Shown here in pieces: positions 57,025 to 64,000 of a stretch of 64,000 nt of DNA. This stretch comes from Trissonchulus latispiculum (lineage: Eukaryota; Nematoda; Enoplea; Enoplida; Ironidae): assembly GCA_030248195.1 (NCBI GenBank), contig JASAND010004393.1, positions 1 through 64,000 on the forward strand, in the 5' to 3' direction. The notes under the pieces are model-generated. The model was not told the origin of the DNA, did no database searches, and worked only from the letters and a program-made list of their open reading frames with translations. How positions within the stretch are numbered: the first letter of the stretch is position 1; the number at the start of each line of letters is the position of its first letter. The position numbers and the translations under genes were made by a program.

Positions 57025-57125
57025 GTGAGTGTAAAATAATTGAGGATAAATTATGGGCCCTGGGGGGTGTGGGGGTTAGAAGGTAGAATCTTTAATGATA
57101 ATAGAAATTAATAGACTTTGTTCTC

Positions 57126-57202
57126 TGTAGTCAGGTGGTGTTGTGGTTAGAATTCTATTCTACAGAACCCGAAGGCCATTGCTTCGATTCCCCCTGGGAT
57201 TT
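57126..57202 (+). pseudogene. tRNA-like sequence
   Basis: GTGTTGTGGTTAGAATTC (A box) and TTGCTTCGATTCCCCCTGG (B box), with TTCT-ATTCTAC-AGAA able to form an anticodon-like stem (loop reading TCT). The acceptor stem is imperfect and there is no CCA-type context. Could be a decayed tRNA or a SINE head. Confidence 0.4.
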
Positions 57203-58234
57203 GTTTGCATATTCGGAAGCTTCAGCGATAAATCAAATATAGAAAATGTTTAGAAAATAAAGCAGTTGTGAACACATCGTTGGTTGCTTCGGTGTCAAGG
57301 GAATGGTCCTTAACTTTATTACAGGAGTTTTAACTTGAACGATAGTTGATAAAGTAGGTTTAGTAATAATCAGGTAGTGCGCGTCAGCGCACTACCTAGA
57401 ATAGGGAAATTTTGGGGTAGTGCTAATTTTTGGAAATAGTTTTTTTAATATCTCAGGGAGGAGTGGACCGATCGGGCTCAAACTCGCCGTGTGAAGAGCC
57501 TGTGGGCAGGGGTACATGCTGTGAAAATTTCAGCCGAATTGGTCGAGCCAATCTCGAGATATGAAAAATAGCCCCTTTCCCAGCTCGTGTTTTCTCTCCT
57601 CATTTTTATTTTTCCCCCCACCCTAGGGCTCGGAAGGCTTCGACCCCCTAGGAACTTTTGGTCCTTTTTTGTATAGAAACCCCCGCAATTAAGGGGAAAT
57701 CAGTTTTGGAGGCTCTAGGGTCCCCCCATAGGGCTGTGTAGTCTTGGAATTTTTCGATTTTTGACCCCCCGGAAAAAAACTAAGTCCGAAAATATTTGCA
57801 CTCGACCACAGAGAGCACGGCTCAAAGCCAGGTTCTCATATAGGGGTTATAGCATCGCCCCAAGGTGAAGATCTCCGGGAAACGAGATGGTACTGTTCGG
57901 TGGTCTGTGGCGCCCTGGCCAGTGGTCACTAGTTAACGTGTAAAAGGGGGGGTCTGGGCCTACGGAGTAGGCAGCCCTATACATAAGAGCTGCTGGGCTG
58001 AGGTTTCGTATTCGAATAGGAACCCCTATATGGTGAATCTAAATGGCCCATTAGTTTTGCTCTATCACCTATCCGTGGGGCTGGGGGGCACCCTGATGGA
58101 GGTGGGCCCCTACCGTGTCGCAGGTCCAACTTTAACCTCTCCCATAGAAGGATCCGCTGCAGGTACAGCTTTCATATTGGGCGTGTGGGGTGGGCTGCGG
58201 GAGCACTACAACCTAAGCTATAGTAGGTTTCGCC

Positions 58235-59615
58235 CGGACCCGTGTGGCGCCCTGGCCAGGGGTCCGGACCGTGGACCATGCCCAAAATGGCCAAAAATCG
58301 ATTTTTCTAAAAGTGGCCAAGTTTGGTATCAAATGAAAGCCCTTGGTGAGGCGAACATTTTTTATCATTGGAGGACCCCTCCAAAGTGGCCCCAGCGGCC
58401 TGTGGCGCCCTGACCAGGGTCCGGACCGGTCCAAAATGGCCAAATATCGATTTTTCCAAAAGTGGCCAAGTTTGGTATCAAATGAAAGCCCTTGGTGAGG
58501 CGAACATTTTTTGTCATTGGAGGACCCCTCCAAAGTGGCCCCAGCGGCCTGTGGTGCCCTGACCGGGGTCCGGACCGGTCCAAAATGGCCAAATATCGAT
58601 TTTTCCGAAAGTGGCCAAGTTTGGTATCAAATGAAAGCCCTTTGTGAGGGGAACATTTTTCTCATTGGAGGACCCCTCCACAGTGGTCCCAGCGGCCTGT
58701 GGCGCCCTGACCAGGGTCCGGACTGGTCAACAATCGATTTTTTTAAAAAATTCTAGCTTTGGTATCAAATGAAAGCTCTTTTTGAGGCGAACATTTTTTC
58801 TCATTGGAGAACCCCTCCAAAGTGGTCCCAGCGGCCTGTAGCGCCCTGACCAGGGTCCAAAAGGGTCAAAAATCGATTTTTCCAAAAGTGGCCATGTTTG
58901 GTATCAAATGAAAGCCCTTGGTGAGGCGAACATTTTTTGTCATTGGAGGACCCCTCCAAAGTGGCCCCAGCGGCCTGTGGTGCCCTGACCGGGGTCCGGA
59001 CCGGTCCAAAATGGCCAAATATCGATTTTTCCGAAAGTGGCCAAGTTTGGTATCAAATGAAAGCCCTTTGTGAGGCGAACATTTTTCTCATTGGAGGACC
59101 CCTCCACAGTGGTCCCAGCGGCCTGTGGCGCCCTGACCAGGGTCCGGACTGGTCAACAATCGATTTTTTTAAAAAATTCTAGCTTTGGTATCAAATGAAA
59201 GCTCTTTTTGAGGCGAACATTTTTTCTCATTGGAGAACCCCTCCAAAGTGGTCCCAGCGGCCTGTAGCGCCCTGACCAGGGTCCAAAAGGGTCAAAAATC
59301 GATTTTTCCAAAAGTGGCCATGTTTGGTATCAAATGAAAGCCCTTGGTGAGGCGAACATTTTTTCTCATTGGAGGACCCTCCAAAGTGATCCCAGTGGCC
59401 TGTGGCGCCCTGACAAGGGTCCGGACTGGTCAAAAATCTATTTTTTAAAAAGTTTCCGACTTTGGTATCAAATGAAAGCCCTTGGTGAGGCGAACATTTT
59501 TTCTCATTGGAGGACCCCTCCAAAGTGGTCCCAGCGGCCTGTGGCGCCCTGCATAGGGTCGGGACCGGTCCAAAATCGATTTTTTTAAACTTTTCTAAGT
59601 TTGGTATCAGGCAAA
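58235..59615 (+). repeat. Minisatellite with 3-unit higher-order structure
   Basis: TTTGGTATCAAATGAAAGC starts at 58322, 58471, 58620, 58758, 58897, 59046, 59184, 59323 and 59461; a diverged copy is near 59600. Steps are 149, 149, 138, 139, 149, 138, 139, 138, 139. 58471-58896 and 58897-59322 are a duplicated three-unit block of 426 bp. The long frames on both strands here are repeat artefacts. Confidence 0.95.
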
Positions 59616-59625
59616 AGTGGCTCAA

Positions 59626-60082
59626 ATTCGCATAAAAGAGCCTGCTATTTAGATTTCTATAACCCTACGCGGCGCTGCTACCCACCCCCCCCCCATCCGC
59701 ACATCATCAGCCATTCAGAAAATTGCGTTAAACATTCATTTGCGTTCACAAATTCGCATATAAGAGCCTGCTATTTAAATCTCTGTGCCCTCACGCGGCG
59801 CCGCTACCCCCCCCCCCCCTTCCGCACATCATCAGCCATTCAGCAAATTGCGTTAAACACTCATTTGCTTTTACAAATTCGCATATAAGAGCCTGCTATT
59901 TAAATCTCTGTGCCCTCACGCGGCGCCGCCTTCCCCCCCCCCCCTCCGCACATCATCAGCCATTCAGCAAATTGCGTTAAACACTCATTTGCGTTCTCAA
60001 ATTCACATATAAGAGCCTGCTATTTAAATCTCTGTGTCCCTGCGCGGCGCCGCTACCCCCCTCCCCCTTCCGCACATCATCA
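59626..60082 (+). repeat. Minisatellite, ~124-bp unit, first segment
   Basis: CATA(T/A)AAGAGCCTGCTATTT recurs about every 124 nt (about 59630, 59757, 59883, 60005). Each unit also has GCGGCGCCGC, a C run, and CATCATCAGCCATTCAG. Continues after the insertion at 61272. Confidence 0.9.
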
Positions 60083-61271
60083 CGGACGCGCGCTGTCAAA
60101 ATACCCACGCAGACGCAGGTCGTGCGCTTTCAAAATACCCACGCAGACTCAAAACGCGCACTGTCAAAATACCCACGCAAACGCAGAACGCGCACTGTGA
60201 AAATACCCAAGCAAACGCAGGTCGCGCGCTTTCAAAATAACCGCACTTACAATTGCGCACCAAAACACCCAGCCGAAGAATTTCAATAGTTCTAAACTAA
60301 TTTCTTGAGTCAGTTTACCGTAGGTTGGGCACAGGTGTCTTCTGGGGGGCTTCCTCTCTCCAGAGCCCCCGCTTACCTCTTCAATTCTACACTGATTCTT
60401 CCGTCTACTGTTGCTTATACACTTTCTGGCTAAGCAGTCGTACTATGTATGCTGTTTTTGTTTCTGTTTTGCGTGGGGGGGTCCATGTTTGGTTCATTTT
60501 TCTACTTTCTCCGATCTCGCTGATTTTCACATATTTTATTGTCCAAGTGGTGTACTTTAACGAGTTTTAAAAAATACAGTCGTAAGTCTTAAGGTTGTCG
60601 AGTAATTTCACCTCAAAGTTGAGATTTCAAGTGCTAAACATAGGAAATTTAAAAAGTTGTCGTTTTTCGCTTGCGCCAAGAAATCCCCCCCCCCCAAAAA
60701 ACGTTGATGAATCTGGACAAATTATACTTTGAAATAAAGCTAAGATGTTACACTGCGGTACCCTGGAATTAGAATTTTAATTTAGGCCTTTAAAACGTTT
60801 TAATTAATTTTTGAAGGATTAAAATTTAACACGAGTTTAGCATCAAATAAAATTTTAATCCTTCAAAAATTAATTAAAAAGCTTTAAAGGCCTAAATTAA
60901 AATTCTAATTTCAGGGTACAGCAGTTTAACATTTTAGCGTTATTTTAAAGTATAATTTGTCCAGATTCATCAACGTTTGTCGGGAAATTTTTTGGCGCAA
61001 ACGAAAAACGACAACTTTTGAAACTTCCTTTGGCACATGGAATCTCAACTTTGAGGTTAAATTACTCGACAACCGTAAGAATTAGACTGTCATTAAACGA
61101 TAAATAAATATATAACAAATTTTGTGTGCGTGCGCGTACCCATATAAACAAGGGGTCGAAGCAAATTTTCACTGAAAGCCCTACCCCCCCCCCCCCCCAA
61201 CCAAACATTAAAGGACCCACGCACGTCAAAAATCTGGTGTAGGCTAACCCATTTAACCTTGCCCATGTATG
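60083..61271. mobile_element. 1.2-kb insertion inside the 124-bp minisatellite
   Basis: ATCATCA occurs at both borders (60076-60082 and 61272-61278), and removing the insert restores the array unit. It begins with about 4.6 copies of a 34-bp repeat (CAAAATACCCACGCAGACGC; 60083-60240) and holds a 515-bp hairpin. Class unknown. Confidence 0.6.
60576..61090. repeat. 515-bp imperfect palindrome
   Basis: Arms 60576-60829 and 60847-61090, with ACAGTC at the left end and GACTGT at the right. Middle arm words such as AACGTTGATGAATCTGGACA pair exactly. Indels and mismatches make it older than the 4071-5667 palindrome. Confidence 0.85.
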
Positions 61272-61905
61272 ATCATCAGCCATTCAGAAAATTGCGTTAA
61301 ACACTCATTTGCGTTCTCAAATTCGAATAAAAGATCCTGCAATTTAGATTGCTATGCCCCCACGCGGCGCCGCTACCCCCCCCCCAAATATCGGCAGCCA
61401 TTCAGACAATTACGTTGAATACACGCTTTTGCGGGCTCAAATCTGCATAAGCAGTGCTAATAAACAAGTCTGCTATTTATGTACATTTCTATCCTATGTA
61501 TCCTACGCGGCGCCGCTCCCCCCCCCCCTTCCGCACATCATAAGCCATTCAGAAAATTGCGTTAAACACTCATTTGCGTTCTCAAATTCGCATATAAGAG
61601 CCTGCTATTTAAATCTTTGTGTCCCCACGCGCGCCGCTGCCTACCCCCAAATATCGGCAACCGATCAGTGAACTGCATTAAACACTCATTTGCGTTCACA
61701 AATTCGAATAAAAGAGCCTGCAATTTAGGTTTCTACGTCCCCACGCGGCGCCGCGACTCCCCCCCCCGCACATATTCAGCCATTCAGTAAATTGCGTTGA
61801 ACACTCGCGTTTTAATTGCTCAATTTTGCATAATATATTTGTGCTAATACAAGCGGCTGCTATTTTGATTTCTATCCTACCTCACGCGGCGCCGCTTTCC
61901 CCCAC
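61272..61905 (+). repeat. Minisatellite, ~120-150-bp unit, second segment
   Basis: About five more, more diverged, units of the array at 59626, with GCGGCGCCGC at about 61365, 61507, 61746 and 61887 and ATTGCGTTAAACACTCATTT-like words. Confidence 0.85.
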
Positions 61906-61977
61906 TACCTTACACATATATATCTCCTAAGTGACAGGCCTTTCTTTAATTATTGCTCTACAGCGGAAAAATGCAAG

Positions 61978-62314
61978 AAACTAGTACCAAAAATGCCCTA
62001 GACGGGCATGGGTTCCGGGTAGAATAGGGAAAGAAAGCTGAAGCGGAAAAATGCCAATAGATTCGTGGAGATTGATGTCTAGCTAGCGCCTAAAATGATT
62101 GAAACCAGCTTCTTGGTGCAGAATAGGGACTCTAGTCAGCGCATAAAATGATTGAAACCAGCGTCTGGGGCAGAATAGGGAATCTAGCCAGCGCTTAAAA
62201 TGATTGAAACTAGCTTTTTGGTGCAGAATAGGGAATCTAGTCAGCGCCTAAAATGATTGAAACCAGCGTCTGGGGTAGAATAGGCGCCTCTCTCCATCCA
62301 CCCTATTCGCGTGA
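61978..62314 (+). repeat. Left arm of inverted 3' module of copy E
   Basis: Near-perfect reverse complement of 62961-63297. Contains five AGAATAGGG words, four of them in ~58-nt tandem units with AAAATGATTGAAACCAGC. Spacer of about 645 nt. Confidence 0.93.
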
Positions 62315-62374
62315 ACTCGAAGAATTCTCGTGGAATGAACTCAGCAAATAAGCACTTGACATTTGCGTGTATGT

Positions 62375-62375
<1 letters not shown>

Positions 62376-62448
<73 letters not shown>
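62376..62448. repeat. (GT)n microsatellite
   Basis: About 35 GT units in the spacer between the two arms. Frames through it (Cys/Val repeats) are artefacts. Confidence 0.97.
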
Positions 62449-62452
<4 letters not shown>

Positions 62453-62960
62453 TTAGTGTGCATCAGCAGTTCCTCGTGGAGTATGAAAAATCAGTTTGCT
62501 TTAAGTGAAGGGATGATGCGTTATCACAAAAATGCCAGGAATCAACAGTGCTTTCACACATTTGCGTACAGCTGAAGGTATGAAATACGCATTATGCTAA
62601 TCCTCAGTATGTACTAAAGATGTGAGCAATTTAGGTTGAACAAAATTTATCATGTTGCAATCTACTAACATACATGTGGTGTACTACGCTGTCGTGGTGG
62701 AGAATTGTGTACAGCATATATATATTATGTTTAAGCGCAAGGACGCGGTTAACTGAGTCTGTTTGGCATAACGACTGTTCAATATCCATTGCATTCAGTC
62801 CACCGAAGACCACATTGCTTAGTACAGCTCTTTGTTCGGAGTGACTTATGTGGTCTTGAATATTGATTATTTTATCATCTCGGCTGATAATTTATCTCGT
62901 AAGCCATCTCATACCAATGTACATTATACTCACGCCATTGTGATTGAGTATCTGAGCACT

Positions 62961-63297
62961 TCACGCGAATAGGGTGGATGGAGAGAGGCGCCTATTCTAC
63001 CCCAGACGCTGGTTTCAATCATTTTAGGCGCTGACTAGATTCCCTATTCTGCACCAAAAAGCTAGTTTCAATCATTTTAAGCGCTGGCTAGATTCCCTAT
63101 TCTGCCCCAGACGCTGGTTTCAATCATTTTATGCGCTGACTAGAGTCCCTATTCTGCACCAAGAAGCTGGTTTCAATCATTTTAGGCGCTAGCTAGACAT
63201 CAATCTCCACGAATCTATTGGCATTTTTCCGCTTCAGCTTTCTTTCCCTATTCTACCCGGAACCCATGCCCGTCTAGGGCATTTTTGGTACTAGTTT
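62961..63297 (+). repeat. Right arm of inverted 3' module of copy E
   Basis: Opens CACGCGAATAGGGTGG, matching the start CCGCGAATATGGGTTG of the copy-B module. CCCTATTCT follows at 58-nt steps and the arm ends with the GCATTTTT...CTAGTTT terminus. Confidence 0.93.
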
Positions 63298-63459
63298 TAC
63301 TGTGACCAAAGGTTTGAGCGTTGTGTGAGAACAAATGAGCTATAACTTGGAACAATGTTAATCTGAACTAGGTTGCGTGTTATTATCTGTATGAGGTATT
63401 TTTGCGTTAACTCAGCGATTTTCTAGAAATTTTAGTTCATACATTAACATAGAGTGTCG

Positions 63460-63840
63460 GATCCTGGCGGAGCTTATCTTCAAGAGCAAGAAAATTCTGA
63501 GGGGGCTTGTACTTTGAACCAAAATTTTCGATGGGGGCTATTAACGCTAATAGTAATTTAAACTCAAAATTTTTTAAGAAATTGAAGAATATTGCCAATT
63601 TTTAGAAAAAAATCAGAATTTTGATTGATTTTTTGGAAAATATAGGAAATTTTAGTAAAACTTCTGGCGAAGCCGGAATTTTTTTAATTTTGGTGCAAAT
63701 ACCTATTTTTCCGGCCATTTCTGCTTCCCCCGTGCCCAATATTTCCTTACTCCTTGCCCCTGCTGGCGATAGGGCTTGTAGCTTGTCCGGATTGGGGGGG
63801 GGGGGGCTTGGACAAAATGGGCGTGGGCATGTTAACCTAT
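63460..63840. repeat. G-rich degenerate repeat
   Basis: GGATCCTGGCGGAGCTTATC near 63460, TCTGGCGAAGCCGGAATTTT at 63661, and a G run at 63794. Same loose family as 50540. The mirrored short frames here are not genes. 63298-63460 and 63840-64000 show nothing recognisable. Confidence 0.4.
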
Positions 63841-64000
63841 GTTTTAGTTGGATGAAGTCGATTTTTGCACAATGCTGACTTACAAAAATGTCACCAAAGA
63901 AATGTTTCGTCATTGCCTGAACTAACCATTCATTGTGCAGGTTTCGTATGGATATTAATTAACACAGTATACAAATAGAGGTTCAATTTGCATACGCACA

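Larger units (their letters stand above)
57372..63297 (+). mobile_element. Hairpin-capped repeat element, copy E (5.9-kb composite)
   Basis: Cap AGGTAGTGCGC-GTCA-GCGCACTACCT (57372-57397) runs into TAGAATAGGGAAA (57397-57409). The exact complement TTTCCCTATTCTA is at 63243-63255, 42 nt before a terminus GGGCATTTTTGGTACTAGTT. It contains two minisatellites, a nested 1.2-kb insertion, and a 3' module present as inverted arms with CCCTATTCT repeated at about 58-nt steps. No protein gene or SZT2 exon found inside. Confidence 0.7.

Noticed and set aside
58030..59625. Long frames (up to 132 codons) on both strands
   Set aside because: They run through the 138-149-bp minisatellite and repeat the same peptide with the array period.
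60325..60570. Possible further SZT2 exon or small membrane protein frame
   Set aside because: Lies inside a repeat insertion, does not resemble the SZT2 region expected next, and lacks matching splice phases.
62311..62575. Cys/Val-rich frames
   Set aside because: Translation of the (GT)n microsatellite.

Overview
This is eukaryotic, animal-type genomic DNA. One very long, intron-rich protein gene runs left to right through almost the whole window, and its introns are packed with transposon-derived sequence. Joining the recognisable coding blocks at GT...AG introns gives one continuous reading frame of about 8,035 nt (about 2,678 codons, 46 exons). Every splice phase is consistent. The order and wording of the blocks match SZT2, the large scaffold subunit of the KICSTOR complex, which holds GATOR1 at the lysosome and restrains mTORC1 when amino acids are scarce. 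Both ends of the gene lie outside the window: the first ~150 residues are upstream and the C-terminal region is downstream. Because the gene is a conserved metazoan gene and the introns are long and full of non-autonomous transposons, I infer an invertebrate animal. I cannot name the phylum from sequence alone.

Layout. 1-15.8 kb holds 20 exons for the N-terminal part, including the VWA-like segment, with a 1.6-kb palindrome, several hAT-type MITEs and a 5'-truncated LINE in the introns. 15.8-29.5 kb is a single 13.7-kb intron with no coding exon, containing a degraded LINE, MITEs, tRNA-derived SINE copies and one complete hairpin-capped element. 29.5-57.0 kb holds the remaining 26 exons, interrupted by further elements, among them two TTAA-flanked piggyBac-like MITEs. 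57.0-64.0 kb is intronic and almost entirely occupied by a 5.9-kb repeat composite.

The most unusual content is a family of five elements (about 2927-3442, 26764-28516, 38315-40430, 47578-49460 and 57372-63297), all in the same orientation. Each starts with a GC-rich hairpin (apical core CGCGnnAGCG in three of the four best copies) that runs straight into a short motif. Each ends in a module where the complement of that motif recurs, about 32-42 nt before a GGnGCATTTTT...CTTGTT-like terminus. The motif differs from copy to copy, but within each of the four intact copies the left and right versions match perfectly over 10-13 bp. Three copies carry internal minisatellites whose units are close to 147 bp. 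I regard this as the best candidate for an undescribed mobile-element system; Helitron/Helentron-like non-autonomous elements are the nearest known comparison.
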